NCBI GenBank assembly: GCA_044227925.1
Contig: JBGAVW010000011.1
Coordinates: 1-64,000, forward strand
Reading direction: 5' to 3'
Length of the DNA stretch: 64,000 bases
From: JADJLQ01 sp044227925
Lineage (GTDB): Bacteria > Bacteroidota > Bacteroidia > Chitinophagales > Saprospiraceae
The first letter of the stretch is position 1. The number at the start of each line of letters is the position of its first letter. This document shows positions 19,510 through 28,571 of this stretch, piece after piece. The notes beneath the pieces were generated by a model. That model ran no database searches, was not told the DNA's origin, and saw only the letters and a list, made by a program, of their open reading frames with translations. The position numbers were made by a program, and so were the translations under genes.

Positions 19510-21069
19510 ATGAAAAAGTCAATTCGGTTTTTGCTGATCATATTGTCAATTTATTCAACGGTTGCATTATTTTCCCAATCCAACCCATCTTATACCCCAC
19601 CGGTACATACTGATAGTACAAGAGTGGACCGGTTACAAGCCATGTCTGGTATCATTGATGACTTATTCAGGAGCTACGCCAAGGATAAAAACTATCCATC
19701 ATTGGCATATGGCATACTACTGGACGGAAGGCTCATTCTGCATGGTCAGTACGGTACCATACAGGAAGGTCTGGCAGCAGACCAAACATCTATGTATCGT
19801 ATAGCCTCTATGAGTAAAAGTGTTACCGCCGTCAGTATCATGCAACTAAGAGATGCCGGTAAGCTTAGATTGGACGACCCTGCATATCTTTATATACCGG
19901 TTTTAAAAACCAATACTTTACTAACCAGGGATGCACCTGCCATCACGATTCGACATTTATTAAATCATGCCGCCGGGTTTCCCGAAGATAACCCCTGGGG
20001 TGACCGCCAACTGGCCGATACTAAGGAGGATTTGATGAGTCTGATTAAGTCCGGCACTCATTTTTCTAATGTACCCGGGGTAGCCTATGAATACAGTAAT
20101 CTGGGCTTTGCATTATTGGGACAGATAGTAGAAAAAGTGTCCGGTAAATCACTGGAGGCGTATACCAAAGAGAAAATATTTGTTCCTCTGGGTATGAACC
20201 ACACGGAATGGGAATATACCAAAGTACCGGCCAATAAACTTGCTTATGGTTATCGCTATGAGGACAATGTGTATAAAAAAGAAGAATTATTACATCATGG
20301 CACTTATGGTGCCATGGGAGGGTTGATCACCTCTATTGATGACTTTGCCAAATATGTATCCCTGCATATGTCGGCTTGGCCACCACGATCCGATGCTGAA
20401 AATAAAGTGCTCAAACGATCCAGCTTACGTGAAATGCATATGCCTGCCAATTTCAGTGGCATGAGCCCAAGTTACAAATATCCCTCCGGCCGACAATGTG
20501 GAGTGGTATCGGCTTATAACTTCGGATTAGGTTGGATGCGCGACTGCGAAGGAAGGGTATATATAGGTCACAGCGGTGGACTACCCGGATTTGGATCTCA
20601 ATGGAGGTTTTTACCTGAATATGGATTAGGGGTCATTTCATTTGCTAATCTTACTTATGCCGGTACCGGTGGTATTAATTTACGAGTATTGGATACAATC
20701 ATACAATCTGCCCAGCTAAAACCGTATGTGTTGCCTGTATCAAAAGTATTAGCCCAGCGTAAAAATGAACTTTTACAATTATTTCCGGATTGGAATGAAA
20801 ATCTGGTGAAATCATACACGAATGGTAAGACAAAAATATTTGCTGAGAATTTTTTTCCCGACAGATCTGTGGATGCCTGGAGAAAATACAGTATTGAATT
20901 ATTTAATCAGATAGGCAAGATAAAGACCATTGAAGATCTTGAACCGGAAAATCAATTGAGAGGCCATTTTAATCTTGTAGGTGAAAAAGGTAAGGTAAAT
21001 GTGTTTTTTACTCTTACACCCGAGAATCCGGCTTTAGTACAGGAATTACAAATGAGAATAGTGAATTAG
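19510..21069 (+). CDS. Secreted class C beta-lactamase-like serine hydrolase
   Basis: This is a 519-residue protein with a signal peptide (about 1-22, ending in LFSQ). The beta-lactamase/penicillin-binding fold has all three motifs: SxxK at S100-K103 (ASMSKS), YxN at Y195-N197 (EYSNLG) and HxG at H354-G356 (GHSGG). Family members include AmpC-like lactamases, D-amino acid peptidases and esterases. The long C-terminal extension after about residue 400 and the genomic context argue for an exported esterase or peptidase rather than a dedicated resistance enzyme. I chose the ATG at 19510, which starts the signal peptide. An earlier frame opening at 19381 adds 43 residues overlapping the divergent gene. 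Confidence 0.87.
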   Translation: MKKSIRFLLIILSIYSTVALFSQSNPSYTPPVHTDSTRVDRLQAMSGIIDDLFRSYAKDKNYPSLAYGILLDGRLILHGQYGTIQEGLAADQTSMYRIASMSKSVTAVSIMQLRDAGKLRLDDPAYLYIPVLKTNTLLTRDAPAITIRHLLNHAAGFPEDNPWGDRQLADTKEDLMSLIKSGTHFSNVPGVAYEYSNLGFALLGQIVEKVSGKSLEAYTKEKIFVPLGMNHTEWEYTKVPANKLAYGYRYEDNVYKKEELLHHGTYGAMGGLITSIDDFAKYVSLHMSAWPPRSDAENKVLKRSSLREMHMPANFSGMSPSYKYPSGRQCGVVSAYNFGLGWMRDCEGRVYIGHSGGLPGFGSQWRFLPEYGLGVISFANLTYAGTGGINLRVLDTIIQSAQLKPYVLPVSKVLAQRKNELLQLFPDWNENLVKSYTNGKTKIFAENFFPDRSVDAWRKYSIELFNQIGKIKTIEDLEPENQLRGHFNLVGEKGKVNVFFTLTPENPALVQELQMRIVN

Positions 21070-21087
21070 ATAAAGACCATGTATACA

Positions 21088-21561
21088 TCAATTGTCTTTT
21101 TTAAGTTCCCTTAGCTTGGCTATATCATCCCAATCCTTAAATCTTGTGGTACGGGATTTTATCTCTATCAATGTATTATAGGGTATAAATTTCATTTCTA
21201 CTTCATTATTAATCAGGCACGTTTCTACATTCTTTTCCGCCTGATCAAAATAAATATCTATATGCACTATGGTCATTACATCTATGGTATATGGAGGATA
21301 TCCTAACGAACATTTAAAATGGGCCGTAAAATCCTGTTGGGCGACATCAACTGTTTCTTCCTCTGTGAATCCCATACAAAGTAAAGTCTTAATAAAAGCT
21401 TTCTGATTTTTCTCAGTGGGCGCTATCCAAACATCCAGATCGTTAGTGGCTCTATGATATCCATAATAATTCACTGCTTGCCCGCCAATGCACATATATC
21501 TCAATTTATTTGCGGCAGCACATTTTAAGAACAATACGAATTCACTATTGGCCAGATCCAT
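21088..21561 (-). CDS. Nucleotidyltransferase-fold protein, probable toxin
   Basis: This is a 157-residue protein with the pol-beta nucleotidyltransferase signature seen in DUF6036/AbiEii-like proteins. GGQAVNYYG (G26-G27) is followed by RATNDLD, which supplies the two metal-binding Asps (D41, D43). A third acidic position is plausible in YTIDVM. Proteins of this type are often toxins that modify tRNA or proteins, paired with a small antitoxin. Here a 67-codon gene lies directly upstream and overlaps by 17 nt, which fits such a pairing. The function remains inference, since some family members are orphan enzymes. Confidence 0.7.
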   Translation of the reverse strand: MDLANSEFVLFLKCAAANKLRYMCIGGQAVNYYGYHRATNDLDVWIAPTEKNQKAFIKTLLCMGFTEEETVDVAQQDFTAHFKCSLGYPPYTIDVMTIVHIDIYFDQAEKNVETCLINNEVEMKFIPYNTLIEIKSRTTRFKDWDDIAKLRELKKDN

Positions 21562-21748
21562 GTTCCTTTCTTTTTCCCTCTATTATTTGTATTCTTCGTT
21601 TCAAAGGCTGTTCAGTTACAGGCCATAGTTTTCTTTGAAGATCAGCTAAAGCTCTGAGTCTCTCGATTTTTGATAAATTGTAGTAATGCCTTAAATAAAA
21701 CATCTCTTGCTCTTCGAAGCTATTGAAAATGGTAATTTTTTTGGGCAT
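21545..21748 (-). CDS. Small partner of nucleotidyltransferase, possible antitoxin
   Basis: This is a 67-residue, Arg/Lys/Glu-rich, helical protein containing SFEEQEMFYLRHYYNLSK and ERLRALADLQRKLW. I recognise the general type: small proteins next to nucleotidyltransferase genes in Bacteroidota. I know of no characterised member. I chose the ATG at 21748 (MPKKITIF). A longer reading from 21805 adds 19 non-conserved residues. It overlaps the nucleotidyltransferase gene by 17 nt and must be co-transcribed with it, as antitoxin-toxin pairs are. No helix-turn-helix or ribbon-helix-helix motif is obvious. Confidence 0.6.
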   Translation of the reverse strand: MPKKITIFNSFEEQEMFYLRHYYNLSKIERLRALADLQRKLWPVTEQPLKRRIQIIEGKRKEHGSGQ

Positions 21749-21950
21749 GTATAGGTCAAAAGTAATCGAAATTTTTTGATGGAAATACCTGGTCATTTTT
21801 AACACATAAAACCAATAGGTAGTATCCCTTTATTTTTGACTGCATTTCATGCTCTGGCTGAATACTATTGGTGATGTATTCTCTACCAGCTTGTATAATT
21901 CTCAAAATATTTATTACCTTTTCCCCAATACCAAGATTTAATCCATACAG

Positions 21951-22586
21951 ATGGCCGCTATAAAAATATTTACGTTCAATCCATTTCAGGAAAATACCTA
22001 TATCGTGTATGAAAGCCGGGAAGCCTGGATCATAGACCCCGGGTGCTCCAATGGCAATGAAAGAAAGATGCTGGAATCTTTTTTAAAGAAAGAAGGACTT
22101 ACACCAATATGCATTATAAATACGCACTGTCACATAGATCATGTGATTGGAAACAAATGGTGCAAGGAAACGTATGGCATACCTCTTTATATTCCGGATG
22201 GCGAACAAATGGTCCTCGAAAGATTAGTGGATGTAGGTAAAATGTATAATTTTCCGGTAGAGGCATCACCTTCTCCTGACCATCTGATGTATCATGATGA
22301 CACCATGGTATTGGGTGGTAAAGAGTGGAAACTGATATCCGCACCCGGGCATTCGCCTGCAAGCATTTGCCTTTATTATGCACAGGATAATACCTTGATT
22401 GCCGGGGATGTTTTATTTTTTGAATCCATAGGCCGTACCGATCTGCCCGGGGGCAACCATCAAAGATTATTAGATAGTATAGTCAATCAACTTTTCCCAT
22501 TGCCTGATCATACCACGGTGTACCCGGGGCATGGTCCATCGACCACTATAGGCCACGAAAAAGTCCACAACCCCTTTTTGATTTAG
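21951..22586 (+). CDS. MBL-fold metallohydrolase, glyoxalase II-like
   Basis: This is a 211-residue metallo-beta-lactamase-fold hydrolase. The zinc motif HxHxDH is H59-C-H61-I-D63-H64 (THCHIDH). Further ligands are the His in APGHSPAS, the Asp in AGDVLF, and the His in YPGHGPST. Length and motifs match the short glyoxalase II-like group, which hydrolyses thioesters such as S-lactoylglutathione or related thiol conjugates. The exact substrate is uncertain, and Bacteroidota often lack glutathione. The OsmC gene follows in the same direction 37 nt later, suggesting a joint role in handling reactive electrophiles or peroxides. Confidence 0.88.
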   Translation: MAAIKIFTFNPFQENTYIVYESREAWIIDPGCSNGNERKMLESFLKKEGLTPICIINTHCHIDHVIGNKWCKETYGIPLYIPDGEQMVLERLVDVGKMYNFPVEASPSPDHLMYHDDTMVLGGKEWKLISAPGHSPASICLYYAQDNTLIAGDVLFFESIGRTDLPGGNHQRLLDSIVNQLFPLPDHTTVYPGHGPSTTIGHEKVHNPFLI

Positions 22587-22623
22587 CATTTATACCAGTA
22601 CCTTGCCTGAAAATCAGAATAGC

Positions 22624-23022
22624 ATGGCAAGAATAGTAACACTGGAATCCCTAGAAAATCCGTACCGATGTCTCATTTCCAATGGAGTGCATACCTGGTA
22701 TGCGGATGAGCCGGAATACAATGGGGGGCTGGACTCTGCACCTTCTCCCGGTGAATTATTGCTGGCAGCAGTAGGCAGCTGTGCTACAATTACTTTACGC
22801 ATGTATGCTAAAAGGAAAGAATGGCCGGTGGAGAAAATTGAAATCGAATTAAAGCTGGAAGAAATCAAAACGGAAACAGGAATTACAGTAAACCGCATTA
22901 CTGAAAAATTGCAAGTGCATGGAAATCTCGATGAAGATCAGATAAACAGGTTGAAAACACTAATACCCAAATGCCCGATTGCCAGAGTAGTAACTGGTCC
23001 GGTGGAGATCATGATTGGATGA
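22624..23022 (+). CDS. OsmC/Ohr-family peroxide reductase-like protein
   Basis: This is a 132-residue OsmC-family protein. The two redox cysteines are Cys53, in the helix motif LLAAVGSCATITL, and Cys117 in PKCPIARV, spaced as in OsmC. Family members reduce organic hydroperoxides using thiols. I prefer the ATG at 22624; a TTG at 22603 in the same frame would add seven residues. It follows the MBL-fold gene closely and is probably co-transcribed. Confidence 0.88.
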   Translation: MARIVTLESLENPYRCLISNGVHTWYADEPEYNGGLDSAPSPGELLLAAVGSCATITLRMYAKRKEWPVEKIEIELKLEEIKTETGITVNRITEKLQVHGNLDEDQINRLKTLIPKCPIARVVTGPVEIMIG

Positions 23023-23191
23023 GCCTTATTCATATGCTGGATATTCTTTTTCCCAGCCGCTATCGACTTTAGTCTCTCCAAATCATCAGTATTAGCCCGT
23101 TTCAGCATGATCTTTCCGATGCAAAGGAAGCTACATGATGAAAAAGGGCTCCCGATTTCTATAGAATGAATTACATCTACCCTTTATAGGA

Positions 23192-23542
23192 TTACGGATT
23201 CATTTCCAAGACTTCCCGAATTTCTACGGTTCCATCTTCAAACTCAAGTATAGGGCAGCCTCCGGATTGCATTACAGCCTGATCATAATTATCCGCTTTC
23301 ATAATAAGGTATCCACCAACCATTTCTTTGCCTTCCATATAAGGACCATCTGACACTATTTTATTAGTACCCTTAATGGTTTTACCCGCAGAAGTTAATG
23401 GTTGAGCACCCACTAATTTTCCTTGCTCACTTAGCTGGCCCATCCATTGCATCCATTTTTGCATATGTGCCTGCCACTTTTCAGGAGATTGTTGCAAATC
23501 ACGGGCATCACCACCACGGAATAATAATATGAACTCTGACAT
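23192..23542 (-). CDS. YCII-related (DGPF) domain protein
   Basis: This is a 116-residue single-domain protein of the YCII-like group. It starts MSEFILLFRGG and contains VSDGPYMEGKEMVGGYLIMKAD, whose DGP(Y/F) signature defines the DGPF subgroup, and ends with VEIREV. The family has a ferredoxin-like fold and is often near ECF sigma factors. No catalytic function is established. A perfect 9-bp inverted repeat lies 19 nt upstream of the start (23561-23585). Confidence 0.82.
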   Translation of the reverse strand: MSEFILLFRGGDARDLQQSPEKWQAHMQKWMQWMGQLSEQGKLVGAQPLTSAGKTIKGTNKIVSDGPYMEGKEMVGGYLIMKADNYDQAVMQSGGCPILEFEDGTVEIREVLEMNP

Positions 23543-23560
23543 TTGATCTAATTTTTAGAG

Positions 23561-23585
23561 TAATTGAATTTAAAGTATTCAATTA
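23561..23585. repeat. Perfect 9-bp inverted repeat upstream of YCII gene
   Basis: Arms 23561-23569 and 23577-23585 (taattgaat / attcaatta) are perfect inverted copies around a 7-nt spacer. The site lies between the D-aminoacylase-like gene, whose transcript comes from further right, and the YCII gene start at 23542. It could be an operator for the YCII gene or a weak terminator of the upstream transcript. All stem pairs are AT-rich and there is no strong T-tract. Confidence 0.4.
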
Positions 23586-23683
23586 TAAGACGAAGACAAA
23601 GACAAAAAACGGACATTTGAAATTGAATTTTTCAAACATGATTTCCGCCTTCATGATTTTAAATCGTAAGTCCAATCGGATAT

Positions 23684-25162
23684 CTATTTTCTGTACTTAC
23701 TTACAACAGGCCTGCCCGGAAATGTATTTTTTACCGTTTCACCATTCTTTACCACAAATTCTCCATTGACCAATACATGTTGAATCCCCTCAGAAAATTT
23801 TAACCCCGTAAAATCCGCTTTATCTATTATTGTATTGGGATTAAATATGGTAATGTCTGCATCACAACCTACCTGAATTCTTCCTTTGAGCCGTACGGAA
23901 GGAGCTATACTTTCTAATCGCTGAGCGGGCATGATGGTCATTTTCCTCAGACCCTCCATTAAGCTAATTACCTTTTCTTCTCTCACATATTTGCCCAATA
24001 CCCTGGAGAAAGTACCCGCTGTACGGGGGTGGGCCTTAGGGGCATAGGGCATTCCGTCCGAACCAATTGAGGTATTGGGGTGCCCGATTCCTACTTTGAT
24101 CCATTCCGGTTTCATCATATGGATGATTACCACGCCACCTTGTTTTCGGTATGTGTCAAAACTCTCCTTAGTAAGTCTTTCGCCGGTAGTTTCCCACTGC
24201 AGATCACCATAGCTTATGCCTAATTTTTCCTGCCATCCATCATCGAATATGGCAGACTCCAAAGATGTAGAAGCTGCAGTATACGGATATACTTCTGTAG
24301 TGACATCCAGGCCTCTTGCTTGTGCAGAGGCCACCATATCCAGTGTCACTTGTATTTCTGACAGGGATAGGCTATTGGCATGAACTATATGTAATGAAGC
24401 ACCACTTGCGGTGGCATTGGATATAGCTTCTTGTATACCCGGCATTCCAAATCCACGGGTATGGGAAAATACAGGTACTTTTTTATTTGCAGCATATTGA
24501 TATATCTTAAAAATCTCACCATGTTTAGCACCGGGATAATATCCTACCGGAACCCCTATTCCCAACGCGCCGGCTGACAGTTCGTCATCTATATACCCGG
24601 CCATATTTTTTATTTCGTCATCGGTCATGGCCTGATAGTTTGCAGATCCCAGGTTGATTTCAATTTTTGCCAGTCTGGGACTTTGGATGCCCTCTTCAGC
24701 TATTGCTTTTTTCGCTTCGCTAAAATGATGCATATATCTTTCCATTGCCAATGCTCGGATCACAGCATGGGGTACGGTGGCACCATAGTTTACGATAGTT
24801 TTACCTCGTTTTGCTTCGATCCAATCACGTAAAAATGGCACTCCGCTTTCTAATTCCAGTGCTGTAGTTACTCCATCACGACATTGATATTCATGAGCTT
24901 CATTGGTCATGCCGTGTACATGCAAATCTATAAAACCGGGAGCTACCACCAGGCCGGCCACATTATATGTTTGCTTTCCGGACAATTCTTTTTCTGTAAT
25001 CTCCATGATTCTATCTCCGCGTATTCCGATATTGCGAATCGCATCAAGACCGGTCTCCGGATCCATCACCCGCCCTCCTTTAAGTACAATATCATAGGAC
25101 TGGCTAATTAAAACAGTATTTAATGTAATGAATAAATACAATGAGAAAAATGGTCTTTTCAT
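23684..25162 (-). CDS. Secreted amidohydrolase, D-aminoacylase-like
   Basis: This is a 492-residue amidohydrolase-superfamily enzyme with a signal peptide (about 1-20, ending LISQ). Metal ligands H81 and H83 lie in FIDLHVHG. Cys94 and a conserved Glu follow in YQCRDGVTTALELESG, a pattern of N-acyl-D-amino-acid deacylases. GSDGMPYAPKAHPRTAGTF contains the catalytic Asp of this family. The C-terminal beta-sandwich ends in ADITIFNPN and VLVNGEFVVKNG. The likely reaction is metal-dependent hydrolysis of an N-acyl D-amino acid or a similar amide, in the periplasm. Exact substrate is uncertain, as dihydroorotase-like relatives differ. The alpha/beta hydrolase gene 109 nt upstream runs the same way. 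Confidence 0.85.
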   Translation of the reverse strand: MKRPFFSLYLFITLNTVLISQSYDIVLKGGRVMDPETGLDAIRNIGIRGDRIMEITEKELSGKQTYNVAGLVVAPGFIDLHVHGMTNEAHEYQCRDGVTTALELESGVPFLRDWIEAKRGKTIVNYGATVPHAVIRALAMERYMHHFSEAKKAIAEEGIQSPRLAKIEINLGSANYQAMTDDEIKNMAGYIDDELSAGALGIGVPVGYYPGAKHGEIFKIYQYAANKKVPVFSHTRGFGMPGIQEAISNATASGASLHIVHANSLSLSEIQVTLDMVASAQARGLDVTTEVYPYTAASTSLESAIFDDGWQEKLGISYGDLQWETTGERLTKESFDTYRKQGGVVIIHMMKPEWIKVGIGHPNTSIGSDGMPYAPKAHPRTAGTFSRVLGKYVREEKVISLMEGLRKMTIMPAQRLESIAPSVRLKGRIQVGCDADITIFNPNTIIDKADFTGLKFSEGIQHVLVNGEFVVKNGETVKNTFPGRPVVSKYRK

Positions 25163-25271
25163 GTTTTTTAATCTATCGATTTAGTAAATAATAATATAAA
25201 TATAGCTTTTTACGCATACTTCAGTTGTCAACCTCGAATGGAATGGGAAATTGGGTTAAAAAAAGATTATT

Positions 25272-26174
25272 CTATTTCAGATATTCATTTAAAAACCGGA
25301 TTACTTTACTTCTGACCATTTCCACATCAAAATATTCACCATAATGAGGGGCATCTTTCACTATGATTACTTCATTTTTTACGCCGGCAAGGGTAAGGTA
25401 AGATCCTAATAACTTTGATTGAGTGAAATGTACAGCATCATCTTTCTCTCCATTGATGATCAAAAAAGGCGGATCGCCCTTATCGACATAAGTAACCGGG
25501 CTTGCCAGTCGGGCCAGGTCCGGCCTTTCAATAGCTGTGGCACCCAGGAGATTAGCAATGGGACTGGAGTGATCAAATGCTTCTTCTGGTTTGGTATGGC
25601 TTACCAGATCAGACGGTCCATAAAAATCGATCACTGCTTTAATCTTAAATGATTTTTTAGCTCCGGGCGCAATGAAAGATTTTATTCCATTATTATGGGC
25701 CAATGCAGCTAAACAGATCAGATGGGCACCGGCAGAAAAACCAATCACAGCTATTCTGTTTTTATCGATCCCATATTCGCTGGCATGTTGATATAAAAAT
25801 TCAAGACCTAAATTACAATCCTGGACTATCTGTGGAAATACGGATTGGGTACTATATCGATAATCGACAGAAGCAAGCATATATCCATTATTCAAAATAT
25901 CGGCAATCGTATTTTTCATGTAGGACATATCTCCGCATTGATCGTTGGTGCGCCAGGCTCCCCCATGAAACCAAACTACCAATGGCATACCGGGCTTGGC
26001 ATGTTGGGGCCAATAGATATCCAATTTATGTTTTTTTATTGTGTCATTCCCGTAGGGGATATTTGCTTTAAGTACTGTGCCTTCTGGAAAAATTTTAAGC
26101 ACGCGATTGGTATTATTTTGCGACCATAAAAGAGCAGAAGTAAGAAGTAAAAGGAATAGAATTGATTTTGACAT
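25272..26174 (-). CDS. Secreted alpha/beta hydrolase (esterase/lipase type)
   Basis: This is a 300-residue hydrolase with a signal peptide (about 1-18, ending LLWSQ). It carries the HGGAW oxyanion motif of the hormone-sensitive lipase / BD-FAE group at about residue 70. The nucleophile is Ser147 in GFSAGAH. A catalytic Asp is likely in NGEKDDAVHF and the His in KDAPHYGEYF near the C-terminus. Members are acetyl-xylan, feruloyl or carboxyl esterases. Given the glycosidases elsewhere in the window, de-esterification of plant polysaccharide is plausible but unproven. Confidence 0.85.
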   Translation of the reverse strand: MSKSILFLLLLTSALLWSQNNTNRVLKIFPEGTVLKANIPYGNDTIKKHKLDIYWPQHAKPGMPLVVWFHGGAWRTNDQCGDMSYMKNTIADILNNGYMLASVDYRYSTQSVFPQIVQDCNLGLEFLYQHASEYGIDKNRIAVIGFSAGAHLICLAALAHNNGIKSFIAPGAKKSFKIKAVIDFYGPSDLVSHTKPEEAFDHSSPIANLLGATAIERPDLARLASPVTYVDKGDPPFLIINGEKDDAVHFTQSKLLGSYLTLAGVKNEVIIVKDAPHYGEYFDVEMVRSKVIRFLNEYLK

Positions 26175-26414
26175 TTTATTAAATTGAATTACCTAAATAT
26201 AAAATGCCTTATGCTAATTTTCAATGTAATGCATATTTATACCATACTTTGATTAACTAGTGGTTATATCTGATAACTAATTACTTACACATTTTTATTT
26301 TTATTATCGAAATTCAAAAGCTGTGAGGGTCGTAGTTTGACCTTCATTTTGATAGTATTTTCACTTTAATTATTCTCATTTTTGTATCCTTAAATGTTTA
26401 AAAACCAGTAATAA

Positions 26415-27812
26415 ATGGCAAGTACATTATTTGACAAGGTATGGGATAGCCATGTAGTGCGTAAGATAGAAGATGGCCCGGATATCCTTTTTATTGATCG
26501 TCATTTTATACATGAAGTGACCAGTCCTGTGGCTTTTCTTAGCCTTGAACAGCGTGGCTTAAATGTATTGTATCCTGATCGTACTTTTGCGACAGCTGAT
26601 CATAATACACCTACTATCAACCAACATCTGCCTGTACAGGATCCTCTATCTGCCAATCAATTAAAGGCATTAGAGACTTATTCCGCCAAATATGGTATCT
26701 CCCATTGGGGACTCGGAAATCCCAAGAATGGCATAGTGCATGTAGTAGGACCTGAAAATGGAATTACTCAACCGGGCATGAGCATAGTATGTGGTGATTC
26801 TCATACATCCACACATGGTGCATTTGGAGCTATTGCTTTTGGTATCGGTACCTCTGAGGTAGAAATGGTATTGTCATCCCAGTGCATCATGCAGCCAAAG
26901 CCCAAAAAAATGAGGATCAATGTCAATGGAAAACTCTCCAAAGGGGTATTGCCTAAAGATGTGATATTGTATATTATATCTCAGACATCCGCCGCTGGTG
27001 CAACCGGTTACTTTGTAGAATATGCTGGGGATGTATTTAGCAATATGACCATGGAAGGTCGTATGACCGTATGTAATATGAGTATAGAAATGGGTGCCAG
27101 AGGTGGCATGATAGCTCCGGACGAAACTACTTTTAATTATATCAAAGGAAAAGATAAGGCACCGAAAGGAGCAGACTGGGATGTGGCCCTGGCCTATTGG
27201 AAAACACTGAAGACGGACGAGGGAGCTGTATTTGATAAAGAATATAATTTTAATGCAGAGGATATCGAGCCTATGATCACTTATGGTACTAATCCGGGCA
27301 TGGGCATAGGAATTTCAAAAACAATACCATCAGCAGAATCTATTCACAGCAATCAGGCCACTTTTGATAAGTCCATGGTCTATATGGGATTTGATGAAGG
27401 TCAGCAAATGCTTGGCAAAAAGGTGGATTATGTATTCGTAGGATCATGCACTAATGGTCGTATCGAAGACTTCAGGGCATTCGCTTCTATTGTAAAAGGT
27501 CGTAAAAAAGCCGATCATGTAACTGCCTGGATTGTCCCAGGATCCCATGTGGTAGAAGCCCAAATCAAAGAGGAAGGGATCCTCGATATACTTACCGATG
27601 CAGGATTTAGTCTGCGCCAACCCGGATGCTCAGCTTGTCTTGCTATGAACGACGATAAAATACCTACCGGCAAATATGCTGTGAGTACCAGCAACCGAAA
27701 TTTTGAAGGCAGACAGGGCCCTGGAGCAAGGACTATGCTTGCCAGTCCATTGGTAGCTGCCGCTGCTGCTGTAACCGGAGTAGTAACTGATCCAAGAACT
27801 TTATTGAATTAA
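26415..27812 (+). CDS. leuC: 3-isopropylmalate dehydratase large subunit
   Basis: This 465-residue protein is the catalytic subunit of isopropylmalate isomerase, which interconverts 2- and 3-isopropylmalate in leucine synthesis. The [4Fe-4S] ligands are Cys345 (VGSCTNGRIEDF), Cys405 and Cys408 (PGCSACLAMN). Substrate and active-site stretches include CGDSHTSTHGAFG and TSNRNFEGRQGPGART. Length is normal for LeuC. It pairs with LeuD, encoded 142 nt downstream, and the operon ends with a citramalate-synthase-type gene. The same isomerase probably also acts on citramalate in isoleucine synthesis. Confidence 0.97.
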   Translation: MASTLFDKVWDSHVVRKIEDGPDILFIDRHFIHEVTSPVAFLSLEQRGLNVLYPDRTFATADHNTPTINQHLPVQDPLSANQLKALETYSAKYGISHWGLGNPKNGIVHVVGPENGITQPGMSIVCGDSHTSTHGAFGAIAFGIGTSEVEMVLSSQCIMQPKPKKMRINVNGKLSKGVLPKDVILYIISQTSAAGATGYFVEYAGDVFSNMTMEGRMTVCNMSIEMGARGGMIAPDETTFNYIKGKDKAPKGADWDVALAYWKTLKTDEGAVFDKEYNFNAEDIEPMITYGTNPGMGIGISKTIPSAESIHSNQATFDKSMVYMGFDEGQQMLGKKVDYVFVGSCTNGRIEDFRAFASIVKGRKKADHVTAWIVPGSHVVEAQIKEEGILDILTDAGFSLRQPGCSACLAMNDDKIPTGKYAVSTSNRNFEGRQGPGARTMLASPLVAAAAAVTGVVTDPRTLLN

Positions 27813-27837
27813 TCGAAAGAATGTACTACGTACTATG

Positions 27838-27942
27838 TACAATATACCATGTATGAATATTATTGATTAATTTTTAAAATAAATAAAACACTAAATATCC
27901 ATGTATTATACAAACATTGTAATTTGAACATGGTACATTGTA
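27838..27942. repeat. Imperfect inverted repeat in leuC-leuD spacer
   Basis: Near-complementary 18-nt tracts start at about 27835 (atgtacaatataccatgt) and 27928 (acatggtacattgtaaat). They match at 16 of 18 positions in opposite orientation, with a roughly 75-nt AT-rich interior. The left side is rich in gtac steps (gtactacgtactatgtac). The spacer is unusually long for a leuCD operon and has no coding potential. It looks like a decayed repeat or a folded leader; the function is unknown. Confidence 0.4.
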
Positions 27943-27954
27943 AATTAAATAATT

Positions 27955-28548
27955 ATGGCTTACGATAAATTTACCATCTTACAATCATCTGCTGTACCGA
28001 TGCCTATTGAAAACGTGGATACAGATCAGATCATACCGGCTCGATTTTTAAAAGCTACCGAGAGAAAAGGCTTCGGAGACAATCTTTTCAGAGACTGGCG
28101 ATATCATAATGACAATAGTCCTAAAGCCGATTTCGTACTTAATAATCCTACCTATTCAGGCAAGATACTGGTCGGTGGCAAAAATTTTGGCAGTGGCAGT
28201 AGCCGGGAACATGCAGCCTGGGCTATTTATGACTATGGATTCAGGGCCGTAGTATCTTCCTTCTTCGCGGATATCTTTAAAAATAATTCTATGAACATTG
28301 GACTGCTTCCAGTACAAGTAAGCGAAGCTTTTTTAGATCAGATATTTAAGCAAATAGAAAAAGATCCGGATGCACAGCTGGAAATAAATCTCGAAAAACA
28401 AACCATTACCCTTATGGCTACTGGTGCACACGAATCATTTGTAATCAACGGCTATAAAAAACACAACCTCATGAATGGCTACGATGACATAGACTATCTG
28501 CAAAGCATGAAAGGGGAAATAGAAAAATTTGCTTTAAATAGAATGTAA
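27955..28548 (+). CDS. leuD: 3-isopropylmalate dehydratase small subunit
   Basis: This is a 197-residue LeuD swivel-domain subunit. Motifs are NVDTDQIIPARFLK near the N-terminus, GGKNFGSGSSREHAAWA, which forms the substrate-recognition loop, and FADIFKNNSMNIGLLP. It completes the heterodimeric isomerase with LeuC. Downstream, after 23 nt, lies a toxin-antitoxin pair in the same orientation, so leuD expression and the pair are probably linked. Confidence 0.97.
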   Translation: MAYDKFTILQSSAVPMPIENVDTDQIIPARFLKATERKGFGDNLFRDWRYHNDNSPKADFVLNNPTYSGKILVGGKNFGSGSSREHAAWAIYDYGFRAVVSSFFADIFKNNSMNIGLLPVQVSEAFLDQIFKQIEKDPDAQLEINLEKQTITLMATGAHESFVINGYKKHNLMNGYDDIDYLQSMKGEIEKFALNRM

Positions 28549-28571
28549 AAATATAGATGTAATTTTGAAAG

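Noticed and set aside
23023..23110. Minus-strand stretch starting MLKRANTDDLERL, like the start of a GNAT protein
   Set aside because: It stops soon and then runs antisense to the OsmC gene. It is too short to support a pseudogene call.
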